Of a stretch of 64,000 nt of DNA, positions 37,301-46,801 are shown one piece after another (the stretch's first letter is position 1; the number at the start of each line of letters is the position of its first letter). Both the position numbers and the translations under genes were made by a program. Origin of the DNA: Polytrichum commune (Eukaryota; Streptophyta; Polytrichopsida; Polytrichales; Polytrichaceae); NCBI GenBank assembly GCA_950295325.1, contig OX485803.1:11532001-11596000 (forward strand). The letters run 5' to 3'. The notes below the pieces were generated by a model. The model was not told where the DNA came from. It saw only the letters and a list, made by a program, of their open reading frames with translations, and ran no database searches.

Positions 37301-40266
37301 GCTGTTGGTGAGCCTCTAAGACTTACAAGCCCTTGCTCTCATGTAACTTATGAGGACTTATTATGGAAATATTCCTTGATGGTTGTCGTTCCACAAAATC
37401 TCTAATTTTGTTTCCAATCACCTGGTATGTACTGTAAGTTTTCCATCTTTCCTGTATTGTGGATGTATGTTGTTGGTATGCACTCATGGAGAATGCCCCT
37501 GCAATCAACTTTCACTGTATTCTGGGGATAGTGCTTTTTCAAAGCATGTATTTGTTGCCTCATCTGCTATTGTGTCCCTTTATTTTTTTGTGTGAGTTGT
37601 GAACATAATGGAAGATTATGTTGATCGTGAATGACATTGATATGTGTTGGTGTTATGAATTCGTAGGTGCATACATGGGGATGACAGGAGCAAGGCTTGG
37701 CAACCCAGCTGATGCTCTCTACGTTGGTTTAGGTACACACTATGTACCTTGTGAGAAGCTGCCAGCATTGCAGGAGGCTCTCCGCAATCAAGAATTGTAA
37801 GTTTTTCCTGGACTTTGTACTCAACTTATCTACTTAATCCACCAAAGGGGAATCTCCGCTGGCAGTGGGAGAAGAGTTGGTTTGGCAATCTCAAATGTCT
37901 CTAGTCTGCGTTCCTGACTCTCTATGTGTGAGGATTCTTGTAATTCACAACATTATATGTATTATGTGTTATGGACCCATGAAAGGAGAGAAAGCCCCTG
38001 ATGATCTGCTTTGGAATAAATTGCGCTAGCCATCATTCCTTGGTGTTCTGTTAAGATATTCATGCATAATTTGGAGCAAATATCTTGGGGCTGAATTTTG
38101 TCCATGTTTTTTCAATATATCTAGGTTTTCTGTTGGTTGTGCAGGTCAGGAAATGCGTGGGAAGCTGTTGAAGAAGTTCTAGGGCGTTATCATGTGGTAC
38201 CGGACTCTGAGCCTCCACTGAAGGCTCTTCTGCCTGCCATCACTGCTTGCTTTGGTCATCTCTCAGTGTCAGAAACTATTGAAGCTCTGAAAAAGCACGA
38301 AAGTTCTGATGACCCCTCAGGTAGGTTATTTGCTTTCTTCTAAGATGATGTCTGATTCCATTATGCAGATTAAAATTGTTATAATCTGTTTAAATGGCAC
38401 ACACCTATGCTCCAATGACTGACGTCATTTAGAAAGACTCCCCTGAAACTTATGCAAAACCTCAGGCCTTCAAAGTCTTACATATGGAAGGTCTTTACTA
38501 CAGATTCTGGATACGAATGTAATGACTGACATTCCAAGGGTTTCCCTGCAGTGTCAGAATGGGCGAAAGGGGCACTTGCTGGCTTGGCCAAGGGAGCTCC
38601 GTTTAGTTTGAGTGTGACAAAGCATCACTATGCGGCTGTAGCTCACGCTGCAAAATCACCTGCAACTGATCTTGCTGAGGTCCATAAACTGCACCCTTTC
38701 TGGTTCAAATACTTTCAAGTTTAGTTTTGCTTGCAACATGGCAACAAGAATGTGCATCAGGTAACTGTATTTTTATTATAAGAAGTGTTTACTCGGGCCT
38801 ATATGTTCAGGGGAAGCCTTGATGCAACTGAAAGTTTATGAAGCACTGTAAATATTGTGCTCTGTGATATTCCTTACATCCTAATCATTGGGCATAAGCC
38901 TGGTGAAGAAGAGGACCTACTTCCCATCAGAAATCTATGAGCTCTTTTTACTAAATTTAGCTGTTAACATGCAAAACCAAGCCTTTATGTGTTGTATAGT
39001 ACTGGAGTTAAAAGCAGCTTGAGAAACTAATGTATTCTTTCATTGCAGATTGAAGGGGTCATGAAACTTGAGTTTAGACTTGCTGTGCGGATGGCAACAC
39101 GGCCAGATTTTGTGGAAGGTGTCAGGGCAGTGCTTGTTGATAAAGACCAGGTATTTTGGCATACTATCTCTTGATTGTTATGAGGTACCTCTTGAATGGC
39201 CTATTCAATTGTATTATAATGCTTTCAACGAGACCATAGTTCTGTGTGAAATTTTTTTAACAAACCCCTGGGGGTGCACCTCTCATTAAAACCAAGAATC
39301 ATGTGCATTCACAATGTACTCTAAAAACCCCCTATATACAAGTTTTTTGTTGTAAAATTAAGCAATACACGTACAATTTCAACGATAAAAATACAAGTGA
39401 CAATATGTGTACATTAAAAAAAAAAAACCATTTTCATATATAGTCATCAACATAAGTATACACATGTACTTTTGAATAACAATCAATCTCTATCATATTT
39501 ATAATGCAAAATCCTAGCAACCATTAATAAATTTATCAGACTTTTTCACCCCCTGGATGTAAGTTTGCAATATATATCATAGAAGCAAATGCAATTATTG
39601 TTTTTAAGTCTATCATCAAATGATTAATGAGAGTGTATATCGACTTGTTGGTTCCTTTTTGATACCAACAAATGCCAATCTCCATGTTTGATGGACAGTC
39701 CATTGATTCAATTGGATCCCTATACTCCAACCGACGTTTACCAAACTTTCTACGCATCCTCTAAACCCTTCCAACAAATTAACCCTAATTGGAGATGGTT
39801 TTTTTTTGGGTTATCTCATTTTTTTACCTTCAAGTGTGTTCAAAATACACACACCACATTCACAACCAAGAATACAATGCAAATGTTGTATATATTTTAA
39901 GTGTCCTCCATACATGTACATAACTACAAGTTATAATTTATGTAGCATATGTATATGCTGTACGGCGAAGTTCAAATTAATACCCCTTTTCTACACTCAC
40001 ATATAGTCATATGTGTTTAGTATAGTGCACCTCCTGGGTTCCAAACTTTAGCACTCATGCATGTGTCTGCAATTATCTTTCAAAACATCAGTTTGATGTA
40101 TTCATGCTAGTGTGTGTGATTCAGCGTGTACATCATAACTTAAATCTTCAACTGAGTTTTGCAGAAACCTAAGTGGCAGCCATCCACTATTGATGAAGTA
40201 GAAACAAGAGATGTGGAGGCCCTGTTTGAAGAGTACAAAAATTCTGCTGAGGAATTAGAGGTTTGA
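34332..40266 (+). CDS. 3-hydroxyisobutyryl-CoA hydrolase-like protein (crotonase fold)
   Basis: HIBCH-type enzymes hydrolyse 3-hydroxyisobutyryl-CoA in valine breakdown; this resembles the plant HIBCH-like protein 3 branch. Coding exons: 34332-34434, 34959-35060, then either 35700-35764 or 35846-35907, 36833-36967, 37211-37307, 37667-37796, 38145-38320, 38552-38679, 39049-39150, 40165-40266. All are GT/AG and in phase, giving 379 or 378 aa. Motifs: [13 protein letters not shown] near the start; [11 protein letters not shown] (oxyanion and CoA loop); [13 protein letters not shown] with the family's Glu and Asp eight residues apart (143 and 151 with the first alternative exon); [11 protein letters not shown] near the end. 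The frame open from 34299 begins with GTG, and TAA precedes it, so ATG 34332 is the likely start. No obvious transit peptide follows, so location is uncertain unless an upstream coding exon exists. Confidence 0.9.
34530..34915. repeat. MITE-like repeat in HIBCH-like intron 1
   Basis: Ends are imperfect inverted copies around TGGACTGGTAT and ACCAGTCCAACA. The same terminal wording (TGTACCAATGTTGG.CTGGT) occurs at 35908-36278 in another intron of the same gene. The interior is rich in GGTATCAA/TTGATACC. Confidence 0.55.
35488..35595. repeat. Dispersed repeat, copy 2
   Basis: Diverged copy of 26418-26530, inside the intron before the first alternative exon of the HIBCH-like gene. A short C run at 35444-35451 precedes it. 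Confidence 0.55.
35700..35764 (+). other. Alternative exon A of HIBCH-like gene
   Basis: 65 bp, phase 2-in/0-out. Encodes (G)[21 protein letters not shown], which resembles the GMDIKGVAAEI-type segment of the Arabidopsis relative. Acceptor TTTTGCAG is strong; donor AAG/GTCGTT is weak. Joined to exon 36833 it keeps the frame. Confidence 0.75.
35846..35907 (+). other. Alternative exon B of HIBCH-like gene
   Basis: 62 bp, same phases as exon A. Encodes (G)[20 protein letters not shown], which has the GGDVK wording common in HIBCH enzymes. It lies 81 bp after exon A. Donor CAG/GTCTGT is weak and abuts a repeat (35908-36278). Using both exons gives an immediate TGA; using neither gives a TAA after three codons. 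Confidence 0.7.
35908..36278. repeat. MITE-like repeat abutting alternative exon B
   Basis: Related to 34530-34915. The 12-base string GGTCTGTACCAA occurs at both ends (35907-35918 and 36265-36276) as a direct repeat and could be a target duplication. Inverted TGTTGG.C wording lies just inside. Its left edge coincides with the 5' splice site of exon B. Confidence 0.5.
39263..40040. mobile_element. Putative MITE in last HIBCH-like intron
   Basis: Left AACCCCTGGGGGTGCAC and right complement AACCCAGGAGGTGCAC are imperfect inverted ends of a roughly 780-bp AT-rich insert. Interior wording ACCCCCTATATACAAG also occurs in the element near 50480. No target duplication established. Confidence 0.4.
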
Positions 40267-40466
40267 ATGGCAACTATAGGAGCCCATTAGCTGTGACATC
40301 CAGTTCCATTGGCGTTTTGGTATTCCAGTAAGAATCCAATCTTGTCGGCAATGCCATGGGTCAAATACTTTGCTTAATGACTTACATGCTTCAGTCTAGA
40401 TTGTTGAGCACTTAGTGCTACACTTATTGGACAGTCCTGTGTCGAGTATATATATACAGTCCATAA

Positions 40467-40826
40467 GTCTCGGGGGGGGGGGGGGGGGGGCAGTGTGTTG
40501 AAAAGTTAAGGATATAGGTGCGAACAACCACTATTTTATAAGGGGGTATTACTTTCAATTCTCTTTTTTTTTTCACATGCTATCATTATGTAATTTTCTA
40601 CTTTGGGTTAATAGGAAAATGGCTTGCATTACTTATAATATCAAATTACCTATTATTCCATACCCTATAGTACTTTAAAGATGTTGAGTGCCATTTTTGA
40701 TACCCTATATTACTCTTAAGTCCATTTATAATTTTTTGCCCCCATGTTTTTAAAATACCCTATCATTTGTTCGCACGTGTATTGCTACTCCAACCAATGA
40801 CTACCCCCCCCCCCCCCCCCCGAGAC
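40467..40826. mobile_element. 360-bp element with long G-run termini
   Basis: Begins GTCTC then a run of about 20 G; ends with a run of about 18 C then GAGAC. ATAA flanks both sides (40463-40466, 40827-40830). GTGCGAACAA recurs inverted near both ends. It sits about 200 bp past the HIBCH-like stop codon, so it may lie in or just after the 3' UTR. Homopolymer lengths may be assembly-limited. Confidence 0.6.
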
Positions 40827-41351
40827 ATAAGTATAAGGAATTGCCTATGGCAGTACAATTTCTGCATATTATAGACAAGACAATCTTTCAAAATACCATT
40901 ATACTAACATTTTTTTCTGACATTCCTGGGAGCCAGTTGCACTGTAGTTGGTCAGCGAGAGGGCATTATTGCATACAAGCGTCCTCTCACCCAGCCAACA
41001 AAAACGCCCCTGAAGTAGAATGCAGGTTGAAGGTTGCTATTGTGGGACCCTGAATTAATCTAGTGGGCCACAATTAAAATGAATCAACCACAACAACATA
41101 GCAGGTAGGTGGTGTTTTAAATGGATGGATGGATGATAGGTATGCTCGTAGGCAACAGTTCCCTCTCGCTTAGTTGATCCCTCAAGTTTGTGTCAAAGTG
41201 CTTGCTTTGGAATTGATTCGTTCCAAATTAAAGTCTAGGGAATATTGACTTAGCACAAGTCCTCCATTTAAGGACATATTGGACTAGAATTTTGTAGTCA
41301 AGATGACTACTTTGTGAAACTTATTACAAGCAATGCGTGTTATCAATAATC

Positions 41352-42360
41352 AGGGTTGTCTATCGCGACGTCATGACGGGGTCGTGCCGTCATGACGCGT
41401 CGTGTCGGGTCGGACCCCTCTGTCACGACACAATAGGCTCCTCGTAGGGTCAAACTAGGGTCAACCTAGTAGGGTGGGTAAAATACTTACCTTCTTGCCA
41501 AGGTGGCGTCCTATGTGGCAAAAAATGCCGACGTGGATGTGCATATTTCCTTTGGCATGTAAACCATTTTGCCACTGTGTTTACCATTTTGTTAAAATCA
41601 AAGTAATAAAATATTACTAAGGAGGGTGTAGGTCGGACGGGGGAGAGGGTCGGACGGGGGGGGGGGGGGGAGGATCGGGTGGGGTGGGAAGGTAGGGAGG
41701 GAAGGTAGGGTAGGGTCGGGGTAGGGTCGGGGAGGGAAGGTCGGTCGGGGAGGGAAGGTCGGTCGGGGAGGGAAGGTCGGACGGGGAGGGAGGACGGGAA
41801 GGTACGGGGTTAGGGTACGGGGAACGGGGGGAAGGTAAGTGGGAACGGGGGGGGGGGGGGCGGACGGGGGGGGAACGCGGGGAGCGTGTGGGAACGTGGG
41901 GAGCGGGGGATGGGAGCGGGTTTAGGAGGTTTGGATAGGACGGGATGGATGGGAACAGGATTAGGGGAACGGGGGAGGGGAACGAGAGGGAGGACGGGGG
42001 GTCGGACGGGGGGGTCGGACGGGAGGGAACGTAGGGAACGGGTTAGGGAACATGTTAATGGGCTAAGGGAGCGGGGTTAGGGTACGGGGAATGGGGGGGA
42101 ACGGGGGCGGACGGGAGGGCGGATGGGCGCTAGTAATTTTATTCCCCACTTTACCTCTATTTTGCTGACATGTCATCACACGTGGACATCGTAACTCCTA
42201 CGTGTCCGCAATGGGGTAATGTAAATACACAAAAAATTCGGTAAAATTCAAGTCCGGCAGAATAAAGACATCATCCGGCATAATGTCGTGACGGATACGT
42301 GTCGTGACGGCACGACATTATGTCGGGATTACCCTCCGTCACGACACAATAGACAACCCT
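41352..42360. mobile_element. 1-kb MULE-like element with G-rich core
   Basis: Flanked by the 10-bp direct repeat ATCAATAATC (41342-41351, 42361-42370), a length in the Mutator range. The ends are inverted: AGGGTTGTCTAT is shared exactly, then CGTCATGACGG-like palindromes fill the terminal 70-90 bp on each side. The core is G-rich repeat DNA, and no transposase is present. It is inserted in the gag part of the Copia copy. Confidence 0.75.
41621..42127 (+). repeat. ~500-bp G-rich imperfect minisatellite
   Basis: Almost C-free apart from GGTCGG and GGACGG units; long tracts of GGGAAGGT, GGTCGGGG, GGAACGGGG repeat irregularly, including several runs of 10 or more G. It has very high G-quadruplex potential on the + strand. 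Confidence 0.85.
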
Positions 42361-42370
42361 ATCAATAATC

Positions 42371-45056
42371 CTATATGAAGCTATCAACAATCCTGGAAAA
42401 ATATTTTTGATTGACAAGTTTTTTTCTACTAAGAAAATTGGCTCCATGAGCATGCATGAATACCTCACTGTTATGAAGGAAACATTAGACAAGTTAGAGG
42501 ATGTGAATGTGCTGCTATCAGAGCCTGTGATCGTTTGGAACACACTAAGGAACTTGCCAAAGGAGTATGACATCTTGAAGCAAATGATACCAGGGGACAA
42601 GTTACCCATACATCTTGAAGCTTGAGATGGCCATGAAGACCCAAAACTTAGACAAAAAGGAAGGTGAAACACTTGCCATGTACCAGAACAACTACCAATG
42701 CCACTACTGCCGTGGAGCCAACAACCATCACCAAACATCTCACCAAGGAGGACGATTGAACCACTCAACACCCGGCTTCCAAAGCCATTATGGAAACAAT
42801 TCAAATACCTATTTGGCATGACGTACTTACTCAAGCAACAACCATAGTTGCGGCAATATCGGATCTTGCGGTGGCTACAACAATGGCCGACCCTTGTCAA
42901 AGCCCACAATGGACCAACCAAAGACAGACAACCTTGAAGTCGAAATCAAATCGATGATGGAGAGACTAAAAGAGATGGAGATGAAACCCCAAGACGATCG
43001 ATGGGCTCACAAGCCAAGCCCATGTCTGACATACAATAATCATGGCCACGCAAACAATGTCGAAGAGTGCTTCGATGATGATGGGCACCTTGAAAATGGC
43101 CATCAATGTGAAAATGACCAACTTGATAGTGATTGCACCGTTTTTCAAGTAATAGACGCATGCTTTGTTGAAGTCAACATAGCAGAAATCAATAGCGACC
43201 CATCACCATGGTGCCTATATTCCGGAGCATCCCATCATGTCTATGGTGACTCCAAAGCTTTCTCTACTATACACCCTAGCAATGGTACTAAGATCACCTC
43301 TATTGGAGGACATGATCACAATGTAACTGATGTGGGCAGTGTAGCCATTCAGCTCCCCACATGTGAAATTCAGAATGTCACACACATTCTCTATTCCCTT
43401 GGTATCACAAAAAAATTACTCTATGTAGGTTTTCTTATTGAGAGAGGATCCTCCCTAGAATTTAGATGTCATGTTTGTCTTATCCAAGATCATAGTGAGA
43501 AGACAACAATTACTACTAAGAGAAACCCAAGAAATGGGCTCTACAAATTGAAAGGGAAAACAATCACCAATTGCACTGAGGTATTGATCGCCGCATTAGA
43601 CCACCTCTCATAGATCATGTGATGGCACAAATGGCTAGGCCATTTCAACTTTCAAGGCATTAGACGCATGATCAAGGAAGAGGTAGTCGCTGGCCTCCCA
43701 AGGGCATCCCCTACCTTGTAGTCGGCAACCTATCATGTGAAACTTGCCTTTGTGCAAATAGAGCCGGACCAAGATACCGAAATTATGAACAACAGAGACA
43801 ACTCAAGTATTGGAATTGGTATACATAGACATCAATGGTCCATTTTGTGTGAAGTCCCTTGGTGGAGCAAAGTACTTCATTAGCTTTATCAATGATTATT
43901 CACGCAAAACCTTTGTCTACTTTATTCATGACAAAATGGAGTTTTTGTGAAGTTCCAAACATTCCACTAAAAGATCAAGAGACAAACAAAGTAGAAGCCG
44001 CGTATGCTTAGGTCCGATAATGGGGGAGAATTCACCTCTTGAGAATTGAATGAATACTGCACCTTGAATGGCATCAAGAGACAACTAATCTAGTTGCCCG
44101 GGTACGCAACACCCATATTATACGCAGGGGGCATCGTACTTAAAACGGCTTAGAGGACGGCTTTTGTAAAAATTATATCAAATTATATCAAATTAAAAAG
44201 ATCAAAAAGTTAGGTGAAGACCAAATTAAATAAAATGAGATGAAAAAAAAGTTGGGTTGCATATTTATTAAGCCTCCCATTAAAATTATAAGCCACGAAT
44301 AGTTGCCTCCCATTAAAATTATAATTCATTCACAATGTTAAAATTTTAAAAGTCCAAAAAGTTGGGTAGTTTGACCTATGGTACATGTATTAAAAAAATT
44401 CATATAATTAGGTTTTTAATGCAATTATATGCTTCAAAATATATTAATTTCCTATATATAATTACATTTTTGGATTCCTTGTTAGAAGGGCTACAAGGGT
44501 TTCCTACATTAAAACAAATTGTATCACTCAATATTGGACTAAAACGCATTATAAATGATTATAATCAGGACCATATAATACGGGAGTTGCGTACCCGGGC
44601 CTAGTTGTACACACCACAACACAATGGGGTGGCAAAACAACAAAATTGGTCCTTGTTTGATATCACACGGTGTCTATTACTTGATCAAGACCTACTAGGG
44701 AGTCTCTGGGCGGAAGTCACATAAGCTGCATGCAATATTCTCAACCTCCGCTCTACAAAACTATTGCCTAGTAAAACTGCAAATGAACTCTTCATTGGCT
44801 CAAAACTATGAATCTTTGGATCAACTATATTGTTTGAGACCAAACCATGAAAAAACAAACTAGATAGTTGTTTAAGGAAATGCCTACACCTAAATGCAAA
44901 TGATAAGACTAAAGGATATTGTTGCTTTGACACTGCCACACGTCATGTAATAGTGTCCGAAGATGTACGTTTCCTTGAGGACATACCACCAATAAAGATC
45001 TATCTTGATCCATTAGCCATGCCAAAACTATCAAAGCCCTACCTAAGCGGTGCCAA
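42371..45056 (+). pseudogene. Copia gag-protease-integrase remnant
   Basis: Gag residue pattern is open at 42407-42625 (...YLTVMKETLDKLEDVNVLLS). A partly lost zinc knuckle (CHYCRG) follows. The open frame 42894-43613 covers the protease region, where the usual catalytic Asp of the DSGA motif is Tyr (YSGASHHV), then a GAG-pre-integrase stretch. Integrase wording continues with frameshifts and stops to 44095, resumes at 44601 after a nested element, and reaches the KGY.CFD..TR..IVSEDVRF segment before 45056. Multiple stops make it non-functional. Confidence 0.75.
44096..44600. mobile_element. 505-bp TIR element nested in Copia integrase
   Basis: GCCCGGGTACGCAAC at the left is repeated inverted at the right end, with further similarity to about 30 bp (26 of 30). 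CTAGTT is duplicated at 44090-44095 and 44601-44606. The interior contains a GCCTCCCATTAAAATTATAA direct repeat. No transposase. A 6-bp duplication does not point to a single superfamily. Confidence 0.75.
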
Positions 45057-45647
45057 CTCGGGGGGGAGGGGGGGGGGGTTACTCCCTCTTGTGTTATGTA
45101 ACCACATGCGTACACAGGGTATTTTTATGGGGGCTCTTTACCTCCTCATTTAATTTTAGGGAACCCTTTAAGTAGAAAAAAACAACTTTACCAAATATTC
45201 AACACCCTATAGGTAATTAAAAAAGAAAACCTAGACTATTTCAAATGATGTTGAATTAGTTATAAAATTTTGATTTACTCGTTCCGTATGAAAGCAAACT
45301 TAAGACTTCAATATGGCATGGCGTATATCCACGTTGCTATATATTGGTGAAAGAAGACTGTGCACATCATAGCCAAGTCGTTCAATTTTCATTCATTTTG
45401 CATGTATTATATGTGAATAAACTGATTTTATTTATTTATCAAAAATCCTTTATTATTTTTGTCATATTAATTTCTTTCTGCCTCAAACCTAAAGTGGGAG
45501 TTTTCCTTTTATGCTAAATTATATATAATCACATGTATTGCAATTTAAGTAGGCTATGGTTTTTATATTTTATTCTTGCCAATGAATAAAAAACACCCTA
45601 TAGTTGTCCTCACGTGGTTTCTATTTTGCGGTCGGTCACCCCTTGAG
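45057..45647. mobile_element. 591-bp hAT-like element with G-rich terminus nested in Copia
   Basis: An 8-bp duplication, GGTGCCAA, flanks it (45049-45056 and 45648-45655). The left end starts CTCGGGGGGG; the right end complement starts CTCAAGGGGTGACC. Inverted AACCAC.TG..GACA..GGGT.TTTTTAT wording lies further in at both ends. Copia-like coding sense continues past 45655. No transposase. Confidence 0.65.
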
Positions 45648-46040
45648 GGTGCCAAGACTCTTGACATGTGTGCTCCTCCCACCAACAAAGCAATGCCTTG
45701 CACGGAAGAGTCAACATTTATCACACCGAAGACTTGATGAACCCCGGTGTAGCGGCGACCCCCGATGCAGTGAGCCTTTGCTCAATTCCATTGGTCCAAC
45801 TCAACACTCCCACCATCACTTATCGACGTTGCAAATGGCCACCTCCCATTTGAGGGAAGTTAAGACATGAGCAATGAGCAGTGAGTGGTTACACATGAAC
45901 AATGAGTGGGTAACATGCGAGCAATGACGCCAAATTTAGTAATTGAGCACGGTTTTAAGGTCCACATTTTAAAATTGGTACTCATTTTAGAGCAATTTAT
46001 CACTCATGAAGTATCAAAATGTGAGTGAATAAGAGTGATG

Positions 46041-46768
46041 GGGATCTATAACCATAGATACTTCCATAATATCATTGCTGATTTTTATTATAAAAATCCA
46101 TACTAATACATGCCAAATAATGACATTTTCAAGCATGTAGTTGAACACAACACTTAGAACATTACTCATTGGCAAGTTCAAGTAACCACATAATCTTGTT
46201 GTATGTGTAGGTTGGAGCAATAACAAACTTGTCACTCTCGTAATCCACCTTACACAAAAATCTAAGTACATAATAAAGATATTTGCAGTACATTCATTTC
46301 CCTTTCTTTCCCAAAGCTTGAGATGACATTTTCGTGAAGTCCGGGCATATGCAATACGATATGTCACCAATTGTGACACGGTATGTGATGTCCTTATTGG
46401 AGACAATGTTGATCAACACATTAAATCAAGGATATGAACTGATAGTGATTCCAAACATATAATAACCATCCATGAGTCTAACAGTCTCCCATTTGTTTTT
46501 ATGATTTGCTGTTGATTTGATAGGTTGTGATGTACTATTTTCCTAAACTTGGAAGTTGAGTGTGTGTCTAGATTTGGTGGCAAGTGGAAATGCAACCGAG
46601 GGATAATGAGTGTGGTAGAAAGCCTACATCGAGGAGGTAAAACCTCCTTCTACTCACATGCCTCTACTATAATTGGAACCCGGTGTCTTTGAGGGCCAAC
46701 ACCTCCTCCCTTGAGAGTAGAGTGTTACACATGAACAATGAACAAATTAGCTCAAGTGTTATCACTTA

Positions 46769-46801
<33 letters not shown>

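Larger units (their letters stand above)
41150..45870 (+). mobile_element. Broken Ty1/Copia retrotransposon with nested insertions
   Basis: The order gag, protease, integrase on the + strand is that of Copia elements. Three later elements interrupt it (41352-42360, 44096-44600, 45057-45647), each bounded by target duplications that restore Copia continuity when ignored. Reverse transcriptase, RNase H and clear LTRs were not found, so the outer limits are approximate and the copy is truncated. Confidence 0.65.

Noticed and set aside
40474-40493. Long G and C homopolymers as functional signals (also 40804-40821, 27951-27967, 41660)
   Set aside because: Exact lengths cannot be trusted from one assembly. 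They are reported only as element termini, not as regulatory sites.
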